Source: an uncultured Clostridia bacterium
Lineage (GTDB): Bacteria > Bacillota > Clostridia > Christensenellales > Aristaeellaceae
Direction: 5' to 3'
DNA: 55,326 nt
NCBI GenBank assembly: GCA_934631025.1
Contig: CAKTXR010000015.1
Location: 1-55,326 of the forward strand
Numbering within the stretch: position 1 is the first letter of the stretch; each line of letters starts with the position of its first letter. A model generated the notes under the pieces. The model did not search any database. It saw only the letters and a list, made by a program, of their open reading frames with translations, and was not told the origin of the DNA. Shown piece by piece: positions 34,880-43,134 of this stretch. The translations under genes and the position numbers were made by a program.

Positions 34880-36442
34880 TTACTTGTCCAGATACGCGTC
34901 GACCTGCGCCTGATAGCCCGCGAGCACCTTCTCAAGGCCGGCCTTCTGCATCTTGTCGATGTACTCGTCATAGTAGGCCTGCCAGCCGTCGGCGCCCTTC
35001 ACGCCGTTGATCAGCGAATCGTGGAACTCCTTGTAGAGCGCGTTCACCTGATCCAGCTCGATGGAGAAGTCGTCGCTCTTGAGCACGATGCCGGTCAGCG
35101 CGGACTTGATGGTGTGGTCGCCGTAGTTGATCTCGTCGATGATGTCCAGCGTCTGCTGCGTGCAGGCCTGATTGAGATAGGCGTTGCGGGTGTTGCCCAT
35201 GATCCACTTGTGCGCGGAGTAGAGGTAGTCCGAGCCGCCCTGAGAGCCGTCATAGCCGAAGGTGCGGATGGTCTTGCCGTCCTCGTTGAATTCCCAGTGG
35301 GTGCCCTCGATGCCGTAGACGATGGTGTTGTAGATTTCCTTGCCGCGCTCGGTGTTCATGCACTGGATGAATTTCATGGCCTCTTCGGGATGCTCACAGG
35401 AGCTGGTGATGCCGTCGCCGCCGGCGGCATAGGTCATGGGCGCGTAGTACTGATCGTTGAGCTGATAGACGGTGATCGGATAGCCGTAGGCGGTGGTATT
35501 GAACTCGGTGAGGTACTCGGCGGTGCCGGTGCCATTGCTGAAATCAAGCAGCTTCTTCGGTGCGTTGGTGGTCAGATAATCCTTGGAGAAGCTGCTCTGC
35601 ACCTCGGCCGTCACATCCGGGTACACATAGCCCTTGTCATACCACTCGCCCATGCGCGCCATAGCGTCGGTCACGCCGGGCTCCATGTCGGTGAGGTACA
35701 CGGTATGGGTGGCGTTGTCGATCTGGAGAGCCTGAGTGGTGGTATAGCCGGACACGCTGTCATGGTATCCAATGAATATGTTGTAGTTGGACGTGCCAGA
35801 ATTCGCCATGCTGGTCAGATAGATGCTGCTATTGCCGGTGCCCTCTCGCACGGCGAGGAGGGACTTCTCCATCTCGTCCATCATCTCGGCGACGGTGTAC
35901 TTGCCGTAGTTGTCGGAGCGGAACATGTCGTACAGCTTGTCGCCGTCCACCCAGCCCTTTTCGATGTATTCGGTCGGGATGGCGAGGGAGCGGCCGTTCG
36001 CGATCTGCTGCTGATGGCAGATGATATACTGCACGCCGTCCACCTTGCCGTAATCGATCATCTGCTGGGGCAGCTCGGCGGTCAGCTCAGTGGCGAGGGA
36101 CATGTATTCGTCGATCGGGCGGAGCGTGCCGTCCTCGACCAGCTTATACAGGTTCAGGCTGACGGTGTTGAGGATGTCCATCGGCTCGCCGGCGGACAGG
36201 CCCAGCAGCACCTGCGTCTGATAGTCGCTCGGGGCGAAGGGGTGCAGCACGACCTCGACGTTCTCGAGGCCTTCGTAGGACTTGAGCATCTCGTTGACTC
36301 TGGCGTTGACCAGCTCGGTGTCGGCCTGCTCGCCGTTGCCGCGATACCACCAGTGCAGCGTGACGGTATCCTCCGCATTGGCCACGGAGACGCAGCCGAG
36401 CAGGAGGCAGAGTGCCATCAGGATTCCCAGAAACCGTTTCAT
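34880..36442 (-). CDS. Extracellular solute-binding protein (DUF3502/LplA type)
   Basis: The 520-residue binding protein starts with a signal sequence, RFLGILMALCLLLGC-VSVANA-ED. Cleavage could follow ANA, or the LLGC could act as a lipobox; the ANA-E site looks better. The early WWYRGNGEQADTELVNARVNEML, then FAPSDYQTQVLLGLSAGEPMDI, are typical for oligosaccharide-binding proteins of the LplA family. It is the third gene of the operon 38376 to 31105, after two permeases, and defines the specificity of this importer. AAAGGATG precedes the ATG by eight bases. Confidence 0.9.
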   Translation of the reverse strand: MKRFLGILMALCLLLGCVSVANAEDTVTLHWWYRGNGEQADTELVNARVNEMLKSYEGLENVEVVLHPFAPSDYQTQVLLGLSAGEPMDILNTVSLNLYKLVEDGTLRPIDEYMSLATELTAELPQQMIDYGKVDGVQYIICHQQQIANGRSLAIPTEYIEKGWVDGDKLYDMFRSDNYGKYTVAEMMDEMEKSLLAVREGTGNSSIYLTSMANSGTSNYNIFIGYHDSVSGYTTTQALQIDNATHTVYLTDMEPGVTDAMARMGEWYDKGYVYPDVTAEVQSSFSKDYLTTNAPKKLLDFSNGTGTAEYLTEFNTTAYGYPITVYQLNDQYYAPMTYAAGGDGITSSCEHPEEAMKFIQCMNTERGKEIYNTIVYGIEGTHWEFNEDGKTIRTFGYDGSQGGSDYLYSAHKWIMGNTRNAYLNQACTQQTLDIIDEINYGDHTIKSALTGIVLKSDDFSIELDQVNALYKEFHDSLINGVKGADGWQAYYDEYIDKMQKAGLEKVLAGYQAQVDAYLDK

Positions 36443-36513
36443 GAAAACAACATCCTTTCAGGATTTATTTGCAAAGAGACGCTATGTCTCTCATGCTTCG
36501 ATGGAGAGGGTGC

Positions 36514-37407
36514 TTATCCCTTCACGGCGCCTATGGTCATGCCTTTGGAAAAATATTTCTGGAAGAAGGGAAACACCACCAGCACCGGGCCGGCCGCCAA
36601 GAGCGCCATGGCGAAGCGGAAGGACTCCGTCGGTATGACCGTCGCGCTTTCCAGCGCCTGCTGTTCGGCGGAGAGCTGCTTGAGGAATTCCGCCTCGCGG
36701 AGGATGCGCTGGAGCAGATATTGCAGCGAATACAGTGCGGGCTTGCTGATATAGTACACGCAGGTCATCCAGTCGTTCCACTTGCCGACGAAATAGAGGA
36801 AGCCGATCGTGGCCATCGCCGGCACGCTCAGCGGCAGGACGATGCTGAAGCAGATGCGGTATTCGCTCGCGCCGTCGATCTTGGCGGATTCGATCAGCGC
36901 GTCGGGGAGCTGCTGGAAGTTTGTGCGCAGCACGATCAGATTCCACGCTGAGGCGATGCTGGGCAGTATGTACACCCAGTAGGTGTTCTTCAGATGAAGG
37001 TACTTTGTGATGAGCAGATATGTCGGCACAATGCCGCCGCTGAAGAGCATCGTAAAGAACGCCATAAAGGTGAACGCCCTGCGCAGCACGAAATTGCGGC
37101 GGCTCAGCGCAAAGGCCATGATGGACATGACAAAGACGTGCGCCGCCATGCCCGCAAAGCTCACAATCGCCGTCACCTTGTAGGAATTGATGAGCTGCGT
37201 GGGGTTGCGGAAAGCCATGCGGTAGCTCTCGGTGGAAAATACCTTCGGGATGAGCGAGAAGCCGCCGGTGGTGATGACGTTTTCATCGGTCAGCGAGACC
37301 GAGACCATCAAAACGAGCGGGAGAACATAGCACAGAGAGAGAATGATGAAGAATATGTGCAGCGCGATCTGTCCCTGCGCCCTGTGCGCTTTATTGCTGT
37401 GAACCAT
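36514..37407 (-). CDS. Carbohydrate ABC transporter permease (LplC/YtcP type)
   Basis: The 297-residue permease subunit has six helices, an EAA loop (ALIESAKIDGASEYRICFSIVLPLS) and the KYFSKGMTIGAVKG end shared with the LplC-type gene at 12444. GAGAGGAGAC precedes the ATG. It follows the LplB-type gene by 18 bp. Confidence 0.92.
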   Translation of the reverse strand: MVHSNKAHRAQGQIALHIFFIILSLCYVLPLVLMVSVSLTDENVITTGGFSLIPKVFSTESYRMAFRNPTQLINSYKVTAIVSFAGMAAHVFVMSIMAFALSRRNFVLRRAFTFMAFFTMLFSGGIVPTYLLITKYLHLKNTYWVYILPSIASAWNLIVLRTNFQQLPDALIESAKIDGASEYRICFSIVLPLSVPAMATIGFLYFVGKWNDWMTCVYYISKPALYSLQYLLQRILREAEFLKQLSAEQQALESATVIPTESFRFAMALLAAGPVLVVFPFFQKYFSKGMTIGAVKG

Positions 37408-37425
37408 CTTTTGTCGTCTCCTCTC

Positions 37426-38376
37426 TCAGAACAGGCTGTTTTCCGGGCTGATGCGGCGCACGATCAGGTTGGTCATGACCACCATGAAGCAGCCCGCCGC
37501 CGACTGGAACAGACCGACCGCCGCCGATTTTTCCATCGAGCCGCCCATCAGCGCGCGGAAGGTGTAGGTGTTGATGATGTCGGTCGTGGGATAGAGCACG
37601 CCCTGATCCTTCGTGACCTGATAGAACAGGCCGAAATCGCCGCTGAATATATTGCCGATACCCAGAATCGTCAGTACGACGATGACGCCCGTCAGGTGCG
37701 GCACCATGACGTGCCAAAGCTTCTGCACGCGGCTCGCGCCGTCCAGCTCGGCGGCCTCAAGGAGCGACACATCCAGCGAGACCAGAGAAGCATAGTAGAC
37801 CACGCTGTTCATGCCGACCGTCTGCCAGATGTGCGTGACGATGAGTATGAACGGCCAGTATTTGTACTCGGCGTACCAGTTGATCTTCTGCCCGCCGAGG
37901 GCGGAGATGATGTTGTTCACCACGCCGGAGGCCGGGCTTAAAAGCGCGTAGACGATATAGGCGATGATAACCGGAGACATGAAGCGGGGCAGTATGATCG
38001 TCGTGTGATAGACCTTGAGCGCCTTCTGCGATTGCAGATTGTAGCACAGCACGGCCAGCAGTACGCCGAAAACCACGTCCATCACGAGGAAGGCCACGCT
38101 GTAGCCGATCGTGTTGCGCATCACGCGCCAGCAGTCCTGAGAGCGGAAAAAGAACTCGAAATTGCGCAGCCCCACCCACTTGCTGCCCATGATGCCCAGA
38201 TTGGGGTTGTACTTTTTGAATGCGATCACGATGCCGAACATGGGCAGATAGCTGAATATGATCAGCGCCAGCACGCCGGGCAGCGCGAGCGTGAACAGCT
38301 GCAGATTATCCTGCAATTTACCGCTCTGTCGGGAAAGACTGTTTTTGCGGGTCAAATTCATCATCCTCCGTTTCAT
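37426..38376 (-). CDS. Carbohydrate ABC transporter permease (LplB type)
   Basis: The 316-residue permease has the LplB signature LALPGVLALIIFSYLPMFGIVIAFKKYNP, an EAA loop (LLEAAELDGASRVQKLWHVMVPHL) and the PENSLF terminus. The start is uncertain. The ATG at 38376 has no ribosome site, whereas CGGAGG lies inside its first codons. The ATG at 38361 (3 bp away) or the TTG at 38352 (9 bp away) would fit that site, so the real protein may be 5-8 residues shorter. It heads the operon that runs to 31105 and is divergent from the response regulator gene. Confidence 0.88.
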   Translation of the reverse strand: MKRRMMNLTRKNSLSRQSGKLQDNLQLFTLALPGVLALIIFSYLPMFGIVIAFKKYNPNLGIMGSKWVGLRNFEFFFRSQDCWRVMRNTIGYSVAFLVMDVVFGVLLAVLCYNLQSQKALKVYHTTIILPRFMSPVIIAYIVYALLSPASGVVNNIISALGGQKINWYAEYKYWPFILIVTHIWQTVGMNSVVYYASLVSLDVSLLEAAELDGASRVQKLWHVMVPHLTGVIVVLTILGIGNIFSGDFGLFYQVTKDQGVLYPTTDIINTYTFRALMGGSMEKSAAVGLFQSAAGCFMVVMTNLIVRRISPENSLF

Positions 38377-38382
38377 GGTAAT

Positions 38383-38411
38383 ATTTTAATGCGCCTTTTC
38401 TTTTCGCGAAA
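38383..38411 (-). promoter_or_regulatory. Promoter of the second sugar ABC operon
   Basis: On the minus strand TTTCGC (weak -35), 17 bp, TAAAAT (38388-38383). A weak -35 directly behind activator half-sites is what an AraC-dependent promoter would show. Confidence 0.5.
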
Positions 38412-38418
38412 GTCACAA

Positions 38419-38445
38419 TTTGTGCTATAAGTTACCTTTTGTGCT
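38419..38445 (-). promoter_or_regulatory. AGCACAAA direct repeats, probable YesN-type activator site
   Basis: On the minus strand AGCACAAA occurs at 38445-38438 and 38426-38419 (19 bp apart). The proximal copy ends 7 bp before the -35, as in the first sugar operon. The proximal copy is also part of a perfect 11-bp palindrome CACAATTTGTG (38414-38424). Confidence 0.55.
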
Positions 38446-38462
38446 CAGTTTGTCCGGCGCGC

Positions 38463-38491
38463 TGGACAGGGCTCCCGCCTTTTGATATAAT
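38463..38491 (+). promoter_or_regulatory. Promoter of the response regulator/kinase pair
   Basis: TGGACA (38463-38468), 17 bp, perfect TATAAT (38486-38491). It points away from the ABC operon promoter. Confidence 0.75.
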
Positions 38492-38531
38492 GTTAAATGT
38501 ACTAATGCAGCCAGAGGGGAGAGCGGGCTTT

Positions 38532-39770
38532 ATGTGGTCTGTCCTGATCATTGACGACGAGAGGAACTTCTGCGCCATTTTGGAGGATTACATCGTGCGC
38601 GAGGGCGGGAGCTTTTTCGTCCGCGCCTGCTTTACCGACGGTCAGCTCGCGTGGGACTGGCTGGAGGAGAACGACGTCGATCTGATCATCACCGACATCC
38701 GCATGCCCAACATGACCGGACTGGATCTGGCGCAGCGCCTTTACGAAGCCCATCGGGATATTCCGCTGATCGTCATCAGCGGCTATTCGGATTTCGATTA
38801 TGCGAAGCGCGCCATACAGTATGGCGTGGTGAATTATCTGCTCAAGCCGGTCGACTTTGCCGAACTGAGCGAGACGCTTGACCGGCTGGACGGGCAACTG
38901 TCCTCCCGCCGCCGCGCGCAGGAGGGGGACAGCCGCGTCATGCTCTTCCTTTTTTATGCGATGGCGGGGCTGCTCGGCGCGCAGGACAATCTGGCGAACG
39001 CCGCGAGCGCAGCGCGCGTGCCCTTCAGCATAGAATCGGATTGCTTCCGGCTCTTTGAGGCCGGCGTCAGCGCCGTGCCCGACCGCATGGAGACGGAAAA
39101 TCTGGCGCAGATATTGGAAAATCTGCTGCGACTGCACTGTCCCGGCGCGACGGTCTACCGCGTGTACGAGACGGCGGAGCGCTTTTACTTTTTAGCCGTT
39201 GGCGGCGGGCAGGGGACCGAGACGGGCGCGGCGGATGAAATGCTGCGGCGGGAGGGCGGCTTCATCCCGCGCTTTTCGCTGCTGGCCGAGACCGAGGGCA
39301 TGGCGGCGCTGTGTCGGGCGGTGCGGCAGAGCGGGCTGCGGGATACGTTCCTGTCCAGCATTTCGCAGAGCGAGCTTACCTGTAATCCGCTCTCCGGCGA
39401 CGCGCCCGACGGCGACCGGCTCCAGCGCAGGCGGCTGATCTTCGAGCAGGCCGCGGCGTATATGCGCGCCCATGTGCAGGAGGATCCCTCCCGCGAGGAT
39501 GTGGCGCGCGCGGCGTTCGTGTCGCAGTCGTATCTGTCGCATGTGTTTAGCGACATCGCAGGGATGAGCTTTGTGGAATATCTGACGAAAATCCGCATGG
39601 AGAAGGCGGTGGAACTGCTGGCCACGGGCCGGCGCATCAGCGAGATTGCCGAGGCGGTGGGCTATCGCAGCCGCAAGGCCTTCCTGGCCAACTTTCGGGC
39701 GTTCACCGGACTGACGCCGTCGGAATACCGGCTGAAATACTGTATCGGCGGTGATGGTCAGTATGAGTAA
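38532..39770 (+). CDS. Response regulator with AraC-type output (YesN family)
   Basis: The 412-residue regulator starts with a receiver domain: acidic pair D8-D9, phosphoacceptor D55 in IITDIRMPN, S83 in VISGYSD and K105 in YLLKPVD. A linker of about 180 residues leads to a C-terminal AraC domain with two helix-turn-helix units (DVARAAFVSQSYLSHVFSDIAG and ISEIAEAVGYRSRKAFLANF), closing with GLTPSEYRLKY. It is divergent from the second sugar importer operon and is its likely activator through the AGCACAAA repeats. A longer reading from 38439 is rejected because the promoter lies inside it. Confidence 0.93.
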   Translation: MWSVLIIDDERNFCAILEDYIVREGGSFFVRACFTDGQLAWDWLEENDVDLIITDIRMPNMTGLDLAQRLYEAHRDIPLIVISGYSDFDYAKRAIQYGVVNYLLKPVDFAELSETLDRLDGQLSSRRRAQEGDSRVMLFLFYAMAGLLGAQDNLANAASAARVPFSIESDCFRLFEAGVSAVPDRMETENLAQILENLLRLHCPGATVYRVYETAERFYFLAVGGGQGTETGAADEMLRREGGFIPRFSLLAETEGMAALCRAVRQSGLRDTFLSSISQSELTCNPLSGDAPDGDRLQRRRLIFEQAAAYMRAHVQEDPSREDVARAAFVSQSYLSHVFSDIAGMSFVEYLTKIRMEKAVELLATGRRISEIAEAVGYRSRKAFLANFRAFTGLTPSEYRLKYCIGGDGQYE

Positions 39771-41556
39771 GAGCGCAGCAATCCCGATGAAGCGCGCCGT
39801 TTGGCGAAACTTCTGCTATGTATTCATCTTCTTCCTGATCGTGACGCTTTTTATCGCCGTGTTCATGTATTCGCACGCCAAGACCACGCTGGAAACCGAA
39901 CTGCTCAAGAGCAACGAGGATCTGGCGGCGGGCTATGCCGAGCAGATGGACGACTTTTTCATCAGCCTGAACCGGCTCAACGCCACGCTGGCGGTCAATC
40001 AGCCGATCAATTCGTATATCGCCTCGCCGCGCCTTTCGCCGGTGATTTTTTCCGGCCTGCGCGAGAGCATACGCTCGCAGCTGGAGACGACGGTCTATGC
40101 GTCGGAGTACATCGAATCGATATACGTCGTGTCCATCGCCGACGATCAGTATATTTCGAAAGAGGGCTATCGGGCGCTCAGCGCGCTGGACGTGCAGGAC
40201 GGGGGCTGGCGCGACATGCTCTCGGACGAGCTTGTTCCGGGCGTGCCCGCGGTGTTCACGCGCAAGGTCAATCGCATCTATCCCTATGTGCTTTCCTATG
40301 TGACGCCGGTTGCCAGCGGCGAAAATATCGGCTATATCATCGTCAATGTGAATGTGAAGTATTTCCCGTCGCTGACGCAGCAGAGGCGATCCGACGTGCT
40401 CTCCTCCTATGTGATCACCGAGGACGGACAGCTTCTCTGCCGTGCGATGAAGCGCGATCTGTTCGAGCCGCTTTCGTGCGTGCCGGAGCTTGAATCCTTC
40501 CGCCCCGGCGAGGACGCGCGCAGCTGTCTGGTGAACGGCAGCGAGCCTTATGCGTACACGCAGATCTACTCGCCTGCGCAGCGTTATTATTATGTCACAG
40601 TGACGCGCCTGACGGAATATACGCAGAGCCTGTCCACGCAGCAGCGGTTTCTGGCGGCGTTTTCCTGCGCGCTGCTGCTCATGTTTGCGCTCGCGGCAAT
40701 TTTCCTGTGCCTGCGCGCACAGAAGCCCATCCGCAGCCTGCTGACGCTCCTCGAAAATCCGAAGAGCATGGCCTATCAGGCGGATTACAGCACGCTGGAG
40801 ATCAAGCAGATTGCCGAGCGCTTTGTGCGCTATATCCAGGCGAACACCGCGCTTTCAGAGGAGCTGAAGGCGCAGATGGAGGTGCTCAGCGACGTGCGGC
40901 TCTGGGCGCTGCAATCGCAGATCAATCCGCATTTCATATTCAACACGCTCAATCTGATCCACTGCGAGTGCGTGCAGGCGTTCGGCTATCGCAACGCCGC
41001 GTCCGATCTGATCCTCAAGTTCAGCAAGCTGATTCACTACGCGCTTTATTCGAATCATCTCGTACCGCTCGAGCAGGAGATCAGCTACACGAAGATTTTT
41101 GCGGATATACTTTGCCGCCGCTATGGCGACAGCATCCAGATTGCTATTGAGATTCCGCACGACTGCCTGAGCGCCATGGTGCCAAAGCTGCTCTTTCAGC
41201 CGCTGATCGAGAACTCCGCCCAGCACGGCGCGGATTTTGCACATGGCCGGACGCTGCATGTCGCCGTGCGTGCGGCGCGCGTCGAACCTGCCGTTCCGAA
41301 CGGCGAGATCGTCATTCGTTTCACTGTAGAGGACGACGGTACAGGCATTGCGCCGGAGGAACTGGAGACGCTCCGGCGCCGTCTGCGGGAGTACGACCGC
41401 AACGGCAAGAGCAGCATCGGCCTGAGCAATGTGGCTGCGCGGCTGCGGCTGCTGTATCCGGAGGAATCGAATGTTACGATCGAGAGCACGCTGCATGCGG
41501 GCACGCGCGTCATCATAGAGTTTCCGTACGCGGCCAGCCGCTTTGCGGACGAGTGA
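39763..41556 (+). CDS. Sensor histidine kinase (YesM family)
   Basis: The 597-residue kinase has a first helix (FCYVFIFFLIVTLFIAVFM), an external sensor of about 270 residues, a second helix (FLAAFSCALLLMFALAAIFLCL), a HAMP-like region and the YesM dimerisation motif QSQINPHFIFNTLN with phospho-histidine H390. The N box is LIENSAQHG, with G boxes DDGTGIAP and SIGLSNVAARL. The ATG at 39763 is chosen because GGCGGTGAT, an almost perfect anti-16S match, lies seven bases before it. It overlaps the response regulator gene by 8 bp, so translation is coupled. It senses an extracellular sugar-related signal. Confidence 0.93.
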   Translation: MSKSAAIPMKRAVWRNFCYVFIFFLIVTLFIAVFMYSHAKTTLETELLKSNEDLAAGYAEQMDDFFISLNRLNATLAVNQPINSYIASPRLSPVIFSGLRESIRSQLETTVYASEYIESIYVVSIADDQYISKEGYRALSALDVQDGGWRDMLSDELVPGVPAVFTRKVNRIYPYVLSYVTPVASGENIGYIIVNVNVKYFPSLTQQRRSDVLSSYVITEDGQLLCRAMKRDLFEPLSCVPELESFRPGEDARSCLVNGSEPYAYTQIYSPAQRYYYVTVTRLTEYTQSLSTQQRFLAAFSCALLLMFALAAIFLCLRAQKPIRSLLTLLENPKSMAYQADYSTLEIKQIAERFVRYIQANTALSEELKAQMEVLSDVRLWALQSQINPHFIFNTLNLIHCECVQAFGYRNAASDLILKFSKLIHYALYSNHLVPLEQEISYTKIFADILCRRYGDSIQIAIEIPHDCLSAMVPKLLFQPLIENSAQHGADFAHGRTLHVAVRAARVEPAVPNGEIVIRFTVEDDGTGIAPEELETLRRRLREYDRNGKSSIGLSNVAARLRLLYPEESNVTIESTLHAGTRVIIEFPYAASRFADE

Positions 41557-41568
41557 GTACACGAAAAT

Positions 41569-41626
41569 GCGCGGAGAATCCGCTCCTTCAGTGAAGAGAA
41601 GGGGGCGGGTTCTCTGCGCGTTCTTT
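41569..41626 (+). terminator. Terminator of the regulator/kinase operon
   Basis: An 18-bp long stem (GCGCGGAGAATCCGCTCC against GGGGCGGGTTCTCTGCGC, with G-U pairs) is followed by GTTCTTT. The rest of 41627-41926 is AT-rich with no gene seen. Confidence 0.8.
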
Positions 41627-41927
41627 GAATTGGTACAGGGGGCAGGAAGGGCGAGGGATATTTCAAGGTTCCGTTGCCGATTTACATTCCGTTTTTTGAT
41701 GCATGGATCGCAAATTGGTGAAATCTATTCTAAAAGATGACAGCTCTGCTCTGGATTAGTTGTGACAATACATGATTTTGAAGTCGTAGCCGGGACTGAG
41801 AATATACGTTGATTTGGCAGGAAGAAAAAAATACATGCGCGGAGAGAAATTGTGCCCTTCGCGCCTGTGTGCATGATGAGAAATGAAGCTGGCTCAGAAT
41901 GTCTTTCTGAGAAAATATCTGAGGAAA

Positions 41928-41958
41928 CCCTTGCGGCAAGGGGATTTGAACCGCTATG
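41928..41958 (-). other. tRNA T-arm-like fragment, possible attachment-site relic
   Basis: On the minus strand GCGGTTCAAATCCCCTTGCC resembles a tRNA T-loop and 3' acceptor side. It is joined to a perfect palindrome CCCTTGCGGCAAGGG (41928-41942). No cognate tRNA body is present. Integrative elements often leave such a 3' tRNA piece, but no integrase is nearby. Confidence 0.3.
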
Positions 41959-41969
41959 GGGTAAAATAA

Positions 41970-42002
41970 AAGCATCAGCCTTTGTATCAAAAGCTGATGC
42001 TT
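41970..42002 (-). terminator. Terminator of the tRNA operon
   Basis: On the minus strand AAGCATCAGC / GCTGATGCTT (10-bp perfect stem) is followed by TTTATTTTA, right after the second tRNA. Confidence 0.92.
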
Positions 42003-42006
42003 ACTA

Positions 42007-42098
42007 TGGCGGAGAAGCCGGGATTTGAACCCGGGCGGCGCTTATCGCACCCTACTCCCTTAGCAGGGGAGCCCCTTCGGCCTCTTGGGTACTTCTCC
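42007..42098 (-). tRNA. tRNA-Ser (GCT)
   Basis: A 92-nt class II tRNA on the minus strand. The acceptor stem GGAGAAG pairs with CTTCTCC, followed by a G discriminator and an encoded CCA. The anticodon loop between CTCCC and GGGAG reads CTGCTAA with anticodon GCT. It has a long variable arm, and its T-loop is GTTCAAATC. It reads AGC/AGU codons. It is the second tRNA of a two-gene operon. Confidence 0.95.
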
Positions 42099-42120
42099 AC
42101 AGAGTCTGCGATGATATTCA

Positions 42121-42209
42121 TGGCGGAGAGAGAGGGATTCGAACCCCCGGTGCCTTTCGACATCACTGGTTTTCAAGACCAGCGCCTTCAACCACTCGGC
42201 CATCTCTCC
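42121..42209 (-). tRNA. tRNA-Ser (TGA)
   Basis: An 89-nt class II tRNA on the minus strand. The acceptor stem GGAGAGA pairs with TCTCTCC, with G discriminator and encoded CCA. The anticodon loop within CTGGT-CTTGAAA-ACCAG gives anticodon TGA. A long variable arm and GGTTCGAATCC T-loop complete it. It lies directly behind a consensus promoter and is followed 22 bp later by tRNA-Ser(GCT). Confidence 0.95.
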
Positions 42210-42225
42210 GTAACCAGCGATGTTC

Positions 42226-42254
42226 ATTATAAGCGGATACGCCCTGAATGTCAA
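42226..42254 (-). promoter_or_regulatory. Consensus promoter of the tRNA operon
   Basis: On the minus strand TTGACA, 17 bp, TATAAT: perfect consensus, 17 bp before the first tRNA. Confidence 0.92.
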
Positions 42255-42394
42255 GTCTTTACATGATTGTTTAATTTTGAATTAACATTACGAGAGGGCA
42301 GGGGATGTGTGGGGAGTGCGAGAAAGTAGGTGGTTTTTGTGTGCAGAGGGGGAGCGTGTGGGAGGGAGACGGCGGTTTCTGCGCGCGGCGTTGT

Positions 42395-42985
42395 TCCGCG
42401 CTGACGCGGCGGGGCATTGGTGCGCATTATAAGATAGTGAATTGTGCGCCGGCGAAAGGCTGCGTTTGGCCGGATATAGGCCGGCACAGGAGTGGGTGCG
42501 CGCGGGGGTCTGGCGGCGGGGCGCGGCGTTTCTATTGCGGCGCTTTGCGTCTGATCACGCCTGCTGTTTGACGCTGAGCGCCAAACAGGCCGGCTTGCGA
42601 CAGGTTTCGTTTCTATTCCGCGAGGGTTGGGATCGCCGTTTGCACGTTCTCGTGGCTTTGCGTGGTTATCGGGCTTGCGCGTTTCTTGGTGGCGATCCCG
42701 ACGGAGTCCCTGACAAATGTCACGATGAAAGTCTTGTCTGCGGCCCCGAAGAAGTTCAGGAGGCGACCGGAAAGTCTCCTGGGGGGAGGATAAGCCTTGA
42801 ATAGAAGCTATCTATATCCATGCGCCGTGACCCGTAATGCCAATGAAGTGCGCCGCAAGCCGATCGTCTTCCTCTGGCACAGTGACTGCGCATTCGCGGT
42901 GGTACCGCGGGGAGTACGCTGGGGCTGCGCCAAAGAGTCATTGACTCTCTGGACTTTCTTCATTTGATTCGCGGTGTGGGTGCGT
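42395..42985 (+). repeat. Structured intergenic repeat, copy A
   Basis: This fills most of the gene-free gap 42255-43134. It begins with the hairpin CCGCG-CTGA-CGCGG. It then has the conserved GCGCCGGCGAAAG...GTTTGGCCGGATAT block, the CTGCTGTTTG/CAAACAG stem, a GGGATCGCCG / GGCGATCCC long-range pair, and the 3' block with CGCGGGGAG, GCTGGGGCTGCG and the hairpin CCAAAGAGTCATTGACTCTC, ending at TTGATTCGC. The part around 42700-42890 differs from the other copies. Short open frames occur but are not conserved. Confidence 0.75.
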
Positions 42986-43134
42986 TTTGTGCAAGCAAAA
43001 ATGTGCGGCTTCGCGGCGCTGTTCCCCATATAATAGGTAGAAGTACCCGACAAAAATTGCAAAAAATATTCCAGAAACAGGAACAGCGCGCAACGCGCCG
43101 CCGTCTAAATAGTAGATTTTTGGAGGTGAGTCTC

